This document shows positions 52,244 to 59,195 of a stretch of DNA of 64,000 nucleotides, piece after piece (position 1 is the stretch's first letter; each line of letters starts with the position of its first letter). The notes under the pieces are model-generated. The model had not been told where the DNA came from. It was given only the letters and a program-made list of their open reading frames with translations, and made no database searches. The stretch is from Vulcanimicrobiota bacterium (GTDB lineage: Bacteria > Vulcanimicrobiota > Vulcanimicrobiia > Vulcanimicrobiales > Vulcanimicrobiaceae). The stretch covers positions 124,001 through 188,000 of the forward strand of contig DAIDHQ010000040.1 in assembly GCA_027459645.1 (NCBI GenBank). Direction: 5' to 3'. A program made the translations under genes and the position numbers.

Positions 52244-52807
52244 TCAAGAAAGCGCGACGGATTTTAAATCCTTGAGCGCCGACCGCACGTGATAGAGCAT
52301 GTCGCGTTGCTTGGCGTCCTCTAGCCACCGTTCGAAGGCAAGTTTAAAGATGGCGATGGCCATCTCCGCGGCGAGAATCGCGCGCGATTCGCTCACTCCT
52401 CGTTCGCGTAGCGCATACGCGAGCGAGACCGATAGGCTCGCAAGTTTGTTGCGCTCCCGTTCCTGAAGTTCCGGGTTCGCGTTGATGATCGCCTGGCGGC
52501 GGCGCGAATGCGGCCTTCGCTCGGCAAAGAATTCCGCGATGCGTTCCAGCGCAGCCATTGCTGCTGCGAGCGGCGATGCATCGGCCGGCGCTTCTTCGAC
52601 CGCCGCAACCATCGCCTGCTCCAACTCATGCGAGCCGGCGAATAGCACCTCGCGTTTGTCGCTGAAATGCCGGAAAAACGTGCGTTCCGTTAGGCCCGCA
52701 CGCTTGGCAATCTCGGCCACGGTCGTTTGTTCGTAACCGCGCCCGCCGTAAAGGTCCATGGCGGCCTCCATCAGGCGATCGCGGGCATTGGGGCCCCAGC
52801 GACTCAT
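52244..52807 (-). CDS. TetR-family transcriptional regulator
   Basis: A 187-residue protein with helix-turn-helix YEQTTVAEIAKRAGLTERTFFRHFSDKREVLF and helical effector domain. ATG 52807 is used; GTG 52810 is one codon upstream. A -10-like TATCAT at 52820-52815 would start the message at about 52808, again leaderless. Divergent from the SDR gene across a region with three TGACATCA half-sites, which it probably binds. Confidence 0.87.
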   Translation of the reverse strand: MSRWGPNARDRLMEAAMDLYGGRGYEQTTVAEIAKRAGLTERTFFRHFSDKREVLFAGSHELEQAMVAAVEEAPADASPLAAAMAALERIAEFFAERRPHSRRRQAIINANPELQERERNKLASLSVSLAYALRERGVSESRAILAAEMAIAIFKLAFERWLEDAKQRDMLYHVRSALKDLKSVALS

Positions 52808-52839
52808 CACCTGAATGATAGCAGATGATGGCAGTGGTT

Positions 52840-52878
52840 GACATCACCGGATATACTGATGTCAGAAGCTGACATCAG
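52840..52878. promoter_or_regulatory. TetR/SDR intergenic operator with three TGACATCA half-sites
   Basis: TGACATCA near 52839-52847, TGATGTCA at 52857-52864 and TGACATCA at 52870-52877. The second and third form the perfect inverted repeat CTGATGTCAG-AAG-CTGACATCAG (52856-52878); the first and second form a wider one. GGGGGA follows as ribosome-binding site of the SDR gene. Confidence 0.75.
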
Positions 52879-52892
52879 GGGGATTCGCGATT

Positions 52893-53795
52893 ATGCGCGT
52901 GTTTATAACCGGAGCCTCGGGATTTATTGGAACGCCGCTCACGGCGGAGCTTATCGCAGCCGGTCATCGGGTGATCGGACTCGCGCGCTCGCAATCGGCT
53001 GCCGATGCGTTAGCCGCGGCGGGAGCCGACGTTCATCGCGGATCGATCGCCGACGTCGAGAGCCTGCGCCGGGGCGTTGCTAAAGCCGACGCCGTCGTTC
53101 ATCTGGCGTTCATTCACGACTTTTCGAAATTCCACGAGAATTGCGAGATCGATCGGCGCGCGATCGAAGCAATGGGCGATGAACTCGCCGGTTCGGATCG
53201 TCCGTTCGTCGTGACCGCTGGAATCGGCGCCCGCACTCCCGGGCGTCACACAACGGAAAACGACGTGCACGGCTCGAGTGCGGAATTTCCGCGCAATGCC
53301 TCGGAAGAAGCCGCCGACGCCGTTGCCGCACGCGCCGCACGGGTTTGCGTCGTGCGCCTTCCGCAAGTACACAACCCGCTCAGAGCCGGATTGATTACGT
53401 TTCTCATTGCGATTGCGAAGCAGCAGGGGTTCGCTGCGTACGTCGGTGACGGCGCGAATCGTTGGCCTGCAGTGCACGTGCTCAATGCCGCATATCTCTA
53501 CCGTCTTGCACTCGAGACGCGTGCGGAAGCCGGAACGCGCTATCACGCGATAGCCGAAGAAGGCGTGCCATTGCGCGATATTGCCGAAGCGATCGGGCGA
53601 CGCGCCGGCGTCCCCGTGAAATCGATGGCTCCCGAAGACGCTGCAAGCTATTTCGGATGGATGGCGTCGCTGGCTTCCGCCGACATACCCGCTTCGAGCG
53701 CGCTCACGCGCGAACGTCTCGGATGGAATCCGGCCGGACCAGGGCTGATTGCCGACCTCGACCGCATTCGCGAGCACGAGCCGGCGATAAATTAG
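52893..53795 (+). CDS. Atypical extended SDR (NAD-dependent epimerase-like) oxidoreductase
   Basis: A 300-residue Rossmann protein: FITGASGFIGTPL at the N-terminus, DAVVHLAFIHDFSKF and VCVVRLPQVHNP. The catalytic YxxxK motif is not seen where expected (the segment reads RNASEEAADAVAARAARV), so it belongs to an atypical SDR group whose activity is uncertain. Its control by the divergent TetR suggests an inducible detoxification role. ATG 52893 follows GGGGGA with nine bases between. Confidence 0.8.
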   Translation: MRVFITGASGFIGTPLTAELIAAGHRVIGLARSQSAADALAAAGADVHRGSIADVESLRRGVAKADAVVHLAFIHDFSKFHENCEIDRRAIEAMGDELAGSDRPFVVTAGIGARTPGRHTTENDVHGSSAEFPRNASEEAADAVAARAARVCVVRLPQVHNPLRAGLITFLIAIAKQQGFAAYVGDGANRWPAVHVLNAAYLYRLALETRAEAGTRYHAIAEEGVPLRDIAEAIGRRAGVPVKSMAPEDAASYFGWMASLASADIPASSALTRERLGWNPAGPGLIADLDRIREHEPAIN

Positions 53796-53849
53796 AAATC
53801 TAATTGACACGGCGGCTCACGTCTGCTAGAGTTCAATTACATTTGTAAT
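53791..53849 (+). promoter_or_regulatory. blaI promoter with BlaI/MecI-type operator
   Basis: TTGACA (53804-53809), 17 bases, TAGAGT (53827-53832). Just downstream ATTACA-TT-TGTAAT (53836-53849) is a perfect palindrome of the TACA-N2-TGTA type bound by BlaI/MecI. A second palindrome ATTAGA-AA-TCTAAT (53791-53804) touches the -35 box. Confidence 0.82.
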
Positions 53850-53864
53850 CGTACGGAGGCAGCC

Positions 53865-54248
53865 GTGTCACGCAAAAAGGCGCTCGTTTTGACGGATCAT
53901 GAGCTTCGGCTCATGGAAGTACTGTGGGAGCGCGGCCGCGCGACGGTCGCCGACGTCGTCGACGTATTGCCGCCGCCACCGCTGGCATACAGCACCGTTC
54001 TCACGACCCTGCGTACGCTCGAAACCAAGGGCTATATCGCGCACGAAGAGGACGGACGGGCGTACGTGTACCATCCGGTCGTCGCTAGAAACGACGCGGC
54101 GAAATCGGCGATGGACCACGTGCTCCATCGATTCTTCGGAAGTTCGCCCGGGAATATGGCCGTCGCGCTGATCGGCGACGGCCGGCTGAGCGACGCGGAA
54201 GTCGAACAAATAAAGCGTTTGCTGCAAAAGCGCAAGGGCACGAAATGA
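53865..54248 (+). CDS. BlaI/MecI-family repressor
   Basis: A 127-residue protein: winged helix LTDHELRLMEVLWERGRATVADVVDVL, then AYSTVLTTLRTLETKGYIAHEEDGRAYVYHPVV, and the C-terminal dimerisation helix. In the paradigm it is cleaved after the partner M56 peptidase senses a signal. GTG 53865 has GGAGG six bases upstream. It overlaps the M56 gene by four bases. No beta-lactamase gene is nearby, so the regulated trait is unknown. Confidence 0.92.
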   Translation: MSRKKALVLTDHELRLMEVLWERGRATVADVVDVLPPPPLAYSTVLTTLRTLETKGYIAHEEDGRAYVYHPVVARNDAAKSAMDHVLHRFFGSSPGNMAVALIGDGRLSDAEVEQIKRLLQKRKGTK

Positions 54249-55429
54249 TCTCGTTCTTGCTCACCACGCTATGGCAAGGCGCATTCGTCGTCGGGATCAC
54301 GTTTGCGGTAACGACGGCGATACCCAAAGGTCAGGCGGCAACACGTTATGCCGTATGGTTCGCGGCCCTCGTCGCGCTCGCACTGCTGCCGTTGACTGCG
54401 TTGCTTTCGATCGCTTCACCCTCAGCGATACCGAGTTCGATCGTGCACACGACGACGGTTGCGACGAAGGTAACGCAACAAGCCGCTCGCACTAGCGGGT
54501 CCTGGCTAAGCATCGCTTGGATCGCAGGCGCGCTGTTAAGTCTACTGCGGATCGTCGTAAGCTACGCCCGCATAGCCGCAATTCGTCGTTCCGCCGTTCC
54601 CGCAGATGCGCTCGGGCCACGCGTGATGACTTCCGATCGCCTCGAGATTCCCATCGTGGCCGGCATTATTCGTCCGGTTGTCATCATTCCGGCCCGCTTG
54701 TTACGCGATCTCGACTCAGCCGATCTCCGCTGCATTCTTATTCACGAACGCGCGCACATCTCGCGCCGAGACGTTCTCGGCAACCTGATTCAACGCGTAT
54801 TTGAAGCAGCATTGTTCTTCAACCCATGGGTGTACCTCATCGGCCATCAACTGGTCAACGAACGCGAAGCCGCCTGCGATGATTGGGTCGTGTGCAACGC
54901 CGGCGACCCCGTGCGTTATGCTTCGTGCCTTGCCGCGCTCGGGGGGCAGCAGCGCCCCTTCACGCCTCCTCTGCTCACTCCAAGCGCGATCGGCTCCGGC
55001 CGCATGTTGATCGGTCGCATCGCGCGCATCTTAGACGGAAAGTCGGTCTCCATGAAAACCAATTATCTCGTCGTTTCCGCCGCGGTCGCGCTCTTTGCGT
55101 TGCTCGCATTTGCATTCCAGACGCCTCCCACGATCGCGGCCGTTCGTTCCAGCGCGTGTCCCACGCTACTCGCGTCGGTCGTGAACGCGGTACCGCCCAA
55201 GCTTCCCGACATGTATGCCGCCGCCCATCCGCATGGCTCGGCAGAAGTCGAGGTTACCATTGGAACCAACGGCAAAGCGTCGAACGCTCGCATTCTTAAG
55301 GCCACCGACGCGACCATCGGAAAGGCGGCAGTTAAAGCCGCATTGCAATCCACCTATTCCCCCGCGCGTCGTGACTGCAAAACCGTCTCCGGCAACTTCG
55401 TCTATCACGCCCAATTCGAGTCTCCATAG
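54245..55429 (+). CDS. M56 (BlaR1/MecR1-type) membrane metalloprotease with C-terminal TonB-like domain
   Basis: A 394-residue protein: helices near 3-25, 33-55 and 88-108, then the peptidase with HERAH (167-171, zinc and catalytic Glu) and NEREAACDDW (205-214), a further helix at about 275-292, and a C-terminal domain (AEVEVTIGTNGKASNARILKATD-type, about 325-390) that looks like a TonB C-terminal/energy-transducer fold instead of the penicillin-binding sensor of BlaR1. It should sense an envelope signal and inactivate the adjacent BlaI-type repressor. Confidence 0.85.
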   Translation: MISFLLTTLWQGAFVVGITFAVTTAIPKGQAATRYAVWFAALVALALLPLTALLSIASPSAIPSSIVHTTTVATKVTQQAARTSGSWLSIAWIAGALLSLLRIVVSYARIAAIRRSAVPADALGPRVMTSDRLEIPIVAGIIRPVVIIPARLLRDLDSADLRCILIHERAHISRRDVLGNLIQRVFEAALFFNPWVYLIGHQLVNEREAACDDWVVCNAGDPVRYASCLAALGGQQRPFTPPLLTPSAIGSGRMLIGRIARILDGKSVSMKTNYLVVSAAVALFALLAFAFQTPPTIAAVRSSACPTLLASVVNAVPPKLPDMYAAAHPHGSAEVEVTIGTNGKASNARILKATDATIGKAAVKAALQSTYSPARRDCKTVSGNFVYHAQFESP

Positions 55430-55459
55430 CATAAAGCGTGCCGCCGGCTACGGCAGGCG

Positions 55460-55488
55460 TTGACAGCCGGTGTGCGCTCTGCTATAAC
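55460..55488 (+). promoter_or_regulatory. his operon promoter
   Basis: TTGACA (55460-55465) and TATAAC (55483-55488) with a 17-base spacer: nearly perfect consensus for the housekeeping sigma factor. Transcription would begin around 55494-55498, a few bases before or at the leader ATG. Confidence 0.88.
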
Positions 55489-55497
55489 AGCCGGTAC

Positions 55498-55560
55498 ATG
55501 TTCTTCGTTCACGTCGCCTCGCATCATCACCATCACGGACCGCCCGGTCGCGTGCGATGA
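55498..55560 (+). CDS. hisL: his operon leader peptide
   Basis: A 20-residue reading frame from ATG 55498 to TGA 55558-55560 containing six His: one at codon 5 and five in a row at codons 9-13 (55522-55536, CAT CAT CAC CAT CAC). It is followed by mutually exclusive antiterminator and terminator stems and then hisG, so it acts as the histidine sensor of a classical attenuator. There is practically no 5' leader before the ATG, hence initiation is probably leaderless or uses a minimal leader. Too short for routine gene finding. Confidence 0.9.
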   Translation: MFFVHVASHHHHHGPPGRVR

Positions 55561-55627
55561 TCGCTTGACGTAACGAGTCCATCCCAGTTTGGACGAGGTC
55601 GCGATCTTCGCGGCCTCGTTTTTTTTT
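55554..55627 (+). terminator. his attenuator: terminator and competing antiterminator
   Basis: Terminator: CGAGGTCGCG (55594-55603), loop ATCTT, CGCGGCCTCG (55609-55618), then nine T (55619-55627). Antiterminator: GCGATGATCGC (55554-55564) pairs with GCGATCTTCGC (55601-55611), ten pairs with one T-T mismatch, and destroys the terminator. A small GTCCA/TGGAC hairpin fits in between. A ribosome stalled on the His codons leaves 55554-55564 free; one reaching the TGA covers it and lets the terminator form. Confidence 0.9.
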
Positions 55628-55649
55628 GTTTTTCTCCCAGGATGATTGC

Positions 55650-56219
55650 ATGATTATCGTCGTTCCGAAAAATCGCGGTTTGGCCGAGCGGGCGGAAAAA
55701 GCTCTCACGAGTGCGGGGATCTCCGCCGGTGCAAAGCGCTGTCGTGTCCGCGGCGAGGACGTTCCCGCGATCGCATCGATGCTGGCGGCACAGGGCGATG
55801 CCGTTCTCGCATTCACCGGCGAGGATCTGCTCGCGGAGTGGCTCGCGGGCGGTTCCGTCCTCGACGGACGCTTGCGGCGCCGAACGGTCGAGTGGTTCGA
55901 CCGCAAAGCGATCTTCGGGAAGCCGTCGCTCTGCCTGGTCACGCCGCCCGACGCCCCGCTTTCGCAAAACCGGCGGCGCGTCGCCATCTGCGCGCGCTAT
56001 GCGAAACTCGCCGAGCCCGAGTTACAACGCATCGAACGCGATCTCGGCATTTCGCTCGAGCGCTCGTATCACCACGGCGCGCTCGAGATTCTCCTCGAGC
56101 ACGGCCTCGCCGACGCCATCGTCGACATCGTGGTCACCGGCTCGACGATCCGCGAACGCGGCTTGCGCATCGTCGACCTCTTTTTTCGCAGCGATCTCGC
56201 TGTGTTGGAGACCGCATGA
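55650..56219 (+). CDS. hisG: ATP phosphoribosyltransferase, short form HisG
   Basis: A 189-residue protein, short even for HisG-S, starting MIIVVPKNRGLAERAEKAL. VRGEDVPAIASML and TGEDLLAEW fit the ATP/PRPP domains and DAIVDIVVTGSTIRERGLRIVD is the conserved end. It condenses ATP and PRPP in the first step of histidine synthesis. Short-form enzymes need the regulatory partner HisZ, which is not in this operon. ATG 55650 has AGGA seven bases upstream. It overlaps hisC by four bases. Confidence 0.88.
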   Translation: MIIVVPKNRGLAERAEKALTSAGISAGAKRCRVRGEDVPAIASMLAAQGDAVLAFTGEDLLAEWLAGGSVLDGRLRRRTVEWFDRKAIFGKPSLCLVTPPDAPLSQNRRRVAICARYAKLAEPELQRIERDLGISLERSYHHGALEILLEHGLADAIVDIVVTGSTIRERGLRIVDLFFRSDLAVLETA

Positions 56220-57271
56220 GCGCCGTCGCCTACGCGCCGTACGAACTTTCCGACGAAGGCGTGCTGTGGCGCCTGCACCGCAATGAAGCGCCGCTTGCGG
56301 TTCCCGATCACGTGGTGCGCGCGCTTCGCGCGTTAACGCCCGATCAGATTCGCTGGTATCCGGCGGAGGCGCAAGAACGGCTCGCGCGCACGCTTGCGGC
56401 GCGCCTTGGCACTCGGCCGGAACGGCTGGTGCTTGCAAATGGGGCGGACGAGTTGCTCTGCGCGCTCGCGCGTTCGCTCGCCGTCCCCGGCGACGAGATC
56501 GTCTTTGCCGATCCAAGCTTCGGCATGTACGAACGGGCGGCGCTCCTTGCACGAGCCCATGCGATCGCGGTTCCCTACGAGCGCCGATGGCAGTTGGATG
56601 TCGACGCGATCGCTGCGCGCTGCAGTACGCGCACGAAGCTCATCGTTCTCGGGAACCCGAACAATCCGACGGGCGAGTCGCTCGCGCTCGACGACGTTAT
56701 CGCGCTCGCGCGCGCTTTCCCCGAAGCGGCCGTTGCCGTCGACGAAGTCTACCTGGCGCTCTCCGACCGCTCGCTGCTGCGCGCATTGGAAGGCGTACCC
56801 AACGCCGTCGTGATCGGTTCGTTTTCGAAATCGGCCGGACTTGCCGCGCTACGCGTGGGCTATGCCGTAGCCCCAAAAACACTGGCTGCAACGTTGCGCG
56901 CGCAGATCACGCCCTTTCCACTGAGCGCGCCATCGATCGCGGGCGCGCTCGCCTATCTCGACGACGCGGCGGCCTCCGCGGCATATGCCGTCGCACTCCG
57001 CGCGCAGACGATACGCAGTCTCGACGCCGTCGAAAGCGCGTTCGCGCCGTACGCGTCGAACGTCTGGCGCGGATGCGCGCCCTTCGCGCTCTTCGAGCTG
57101 CGCGATGCGCAAGAGATCGCTCGACGTCTTGCCGCCCGCGGCATCGCCCTCCGGCGCTTCGAGCACGCCGCACTGCGCACGTGCCTGCGCGTGAGCGCCG
57201 CGGGGGAACGCGAGACCGATGCGCTGCTTTGCGCGCTACCGGAAATCATGCGCGAGGTGCGTGGTGCGTAA
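56216..57271 (+). CDS. hisC: Histidinol-phosphate aminotransferase
   Basis: A 351-residue fold-type I PLP enzyme: WRLHRNEAPLAVPDHV at the N-terminus, NPNNPTGESL, the Asp in VAVDEVYLAL, and Lys205 in SFSKSAGLAALRVGYA for the cofactor. It converts imidazole-acetol phosphate and glutamate to histidinol phosphate. It starts in an ATGA overlap with hisG and its end overlaps hisB by eight bases. Confidence 0.94.
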   Translation: MSAVAYAPYELSDEGVLWRLHRNEAPLAVPDHVVRALRALTPDQIRWYPAEAQERLARTLAARLGTRPERLVLANGADELLCALARSLAVPGDEIVFADPSFGMYERAALLARAHAIAVPYERRWQLDVDAIAARCSTRTKLIVLGNPNNPTGESLALDDVIALARAFPEAAVAVDEVYLALSDRSLLRALEGVPNAVVIGSFSKSAGLAALRVGYAVAPKTLAATLRAQITPFPLSAPSIAGALAYLDDAAASAAYAVALRAQTIRSLDAVESAFAPYASNVWRGCAPFALFELRDAQEIARRLAARGIALRRFEHAALRTCLRVSAAGERETDALLCALPEIMREVRGA

Positions 57272-57848
57272 CGGTACGTGCGAACGCCGTACGACGGAAA
57301 CCTCGATATCGGTCGCGCTCTCGCTGGATGCTAACGGCGAGCGGCAGATCGATACCGGCATCGCGATGTTCGATCACCTGCTCGCTCAATGGGCGTTCTA
57401 CGCTCGCGTCGCGCTTGTCGTGAACGCTCGTTCGCTGGATCGGATCGAACATCACCTCATCGAAGACGCCGCAATCGCCGTCGGCAGAGCGTGCGCGCAA
57501 GCCCTCGGCGACCGGCGCACCATCGCGCGTTTCTCGACCATCGTGCTGCCGATGGACGACGCGCTCGTGCGCTGCTCGCTCGATTTCGGCGGCCGCCCCT
57601 ATGCGCGCATCGAACTCGGCCCGCTTCCGGAACGAATCGAAGATCTCGCCGCTCCGATGATCGCGCACGTTTTAACGACGTTCGCGATGGAATCGGGCTG
57701 CGCGTTGCACGTCGACCGCCTTGCGGGCGCCGACCCGCACCACGTCATCGAAGCCGCCTTTAAGGCCTTGGGCCGCGCGTGCCGGGAAGCCTGGCAACTC
57801 GACGCATCGTTCGACGGCTATCTCTCCACGAAAGGAATGTTGGCATGA
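57264..57848 (+). CDS. hisB: Imidazoleglycerol-phosphate dehydratase (monofunctional HisB)
   Basis: A 194-residue IGPD with both metal-binding repeats: FDHLLAQW, EHHLIEDAAIAVG and, in the second half, DPHHVIEAAFKALGRA. There is no N-terminal histidinol phosphatase domain, and that activity is not encoded in the operon. Start is GTG 57264 (GAGG six bases upstream); GTG 57261 is equally in frame. hisH overlaps its stop. Confidence 0.93.
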   Translation: MRNGTCERRTTETSISVALSLDANGERQIDTGIAMFDHLLAQWAFYARVALVVNARSLDRIEHHLIEDAAIAVGRACAQALGDRRTIARFSTIVLPMDDALVRCSLDFGGRPYARIELGPLPERIEDLAAPMIAHVLTTFAMESGCALHVDRLAGADPHHVIEAAFKALGRACREAWQLDASFDGYLSTKGMLA

Positions 57849-58453
57849 AGGCCCAGCGTGTCGCGGTCGTCGACTACGGCGCCGCTAACCGCACGAGCGT
57901 CCTCATCGCCCTCGAGCGCGCCGGCGCGGCGCCGTTTCTCGCGAGCAGCGCCCCAGCGATCGCGAGCGCGGATGCGATCGTGTTACCCGGGGTCGCGCAT
58001 GCGGGATACATTCTTCGCCGCAGCGAGCAGATGGGCGTACGCGACGAGATCGCGCGGGCGTGCTCCGAAGGCAAGCCGATTCTCGGCATTTGCGCCGGTT
58101 TTCAGATCCTGTGCGAAACGAGCGACGAAGCGCCCGAGGAACGCGGCTTCGGCATCTTCGACGGCGCGGTACGCGCGCTCCGGGGGCCCAGACGTCTGCA
58201 CGTCGGATGGAGCCGCATCGAAGCGGGCAGCGCAATCGTGCCCGCTGGGTGGGCGTACTTTACGCACGGCTATGCGTTGCACGATTCACGCGCAAGCGTC
58301 GCGACCGCGTCGTTCGGGACGCAAACGTTTTGCGCTGCGGCTCGCACGGGCAATACCATCGGCGTGCAGTTCCACCCCGAACGCAGCGGCGCATACGGTC
58401 AACGATTTCTCCAACAGTTTCTCTCGTTGAAAGGCGTTGCTCATGCCGGCTAA
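57845..58453 (+). CDS. hisH: Imidazole glycerol phosphate synthase, glutaminase subunit
   Basis: A 202-residue class I glutamine amidotransferase: VVDYGAANRTSV start, nucleophile Cys83 in GICAGFQIL, and His/Glu in GVQFHPERSG. The family more often has GxCxGMQ at the nucleophile elbow; here Ala-Gly-Phe. It releases ammonia into HisF. hisF overlaps its end by 11 bases, in keeping with a stoichiometric complex. Confidence 0.94.
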   Translation: MKAQRVAVVDYGAANRTSVLIALERAGAAPFLASSAPAIASADAIVLPGVAHAGYILRRSEQMGVRDEIARACSEGKPILGICAGFQILCETSDEAPEERGFGIFDGAVRALRGPRRLHVGWSRIEAGSAIVPAGWAYFTHGYALHDSRASVATASFGTQTFCAAARTGNTIGVQFHPERSGAYGQRFLQQFLSLKGVAHAG

Positions 58454-59195
58454 GCGCATCGTCGCCTGCCTCGATATCGACGACGGCCGCGTGGTGAAAG
58501 GACGCCGCTTCGAAGCTCTTCGCGATGCCGGTGATCCGGTGGAACTCGCGCGGCGGTACGACCGCGAAGGAGCCGACGAAATCGTCGTTCTCGACATCTC
58601 CGCAACGACGGCGGGCCGCGATTTTTCGGCTTCGACGATTGCCGCGGTGGCGCGTGCGATCTCGATACCGCTCACCGCCGGTGGCGGCATTCGCAGCATC
58701 GACGACGTCGCGCGCATGCTGGATGCCGGCGCCGACAAAGTGTCTATCAATAGCGCGGCATTTTCGGACCCGGCGTTACTCACGCGCGCCGCCGAGCGAT
58801 TCGGATCGCAATGCGTGGTGCTCGCGATGGACGTGCGGAAGCGCGAGTCCGGCTATGTGGTGGCCTCACATGGCGGAACGCGCGAGTTACCGATCGATGC
58901 GGTCGCGTGGGCGCGTATCGGCGAGCGCTACGGTGCCGGCGAATTGCTCGTCACGGCCGTCGACCGCGACGGCACGGCCGCGGGCTTCGACTTGGACTTG
59001 CTTCGCCTGATCGGATCGAGCGTTTCGATTCCGTTGGTTGCCTCCGGCGGCGCGCGCGACGCTGCCGCATTCGCCGATGCTTTTCGCGCGGGCGCCGATG
59101 CGGCGCTCGGCGCGTCGATCTTTCACTACCAGCGCACGGGAATACGCGAGGTTAAAGACGCGTGTTCGCAAGCAGGGTTTCAGGTGCGGCCGTGA
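58443..59195 (+). CDS. hisF: Imidazole glycerol phosphate synthase, cyclase subunit
   Basis: A 250-residue beta/alpha barrel: RIVACLDIDDGRVVKGRRFE with the catalytic first Asp, second Asp in TAVDRDGTAAGFD, and phosphate loops TAGGGIRS and VASGGARD. It makes IGP and AICAR. The start is ATG 58443 (MPAKRIVACLD). The gene lies before hisA, the reverse of the common order. Its stop overlaps the hisA GTG by four bases. Confidence 0.95.
   Translation: MPAKRIVACLDIDDGRVVKGRRFEALRDAGDPVELARRYDREGADEIVVLDISATTAGRDFSASTIAAVARAISIPLTAGGGIRSIDDVARMLDAGADKVSINSAAFSDPALLTRAAERFGSQCVVLAMDVRKRESGYVVASHGGTRELPIDAVAWARIGERYGAGELLVTAVDRDGTAAGFDLDLLRLIGSSVSIPLVASGGARDAAAFADAFRAGADAALGASIFHYQRTGIREVKDACSQAGFQVRP

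Noticed and set aside
55522-55536. Five consecutive His codons as a cloned affinity tag or vector contamination
   Set aside because: They lie in a short frame with its own promoter, followed by an attenuator and the his genes, which explains them naturally.
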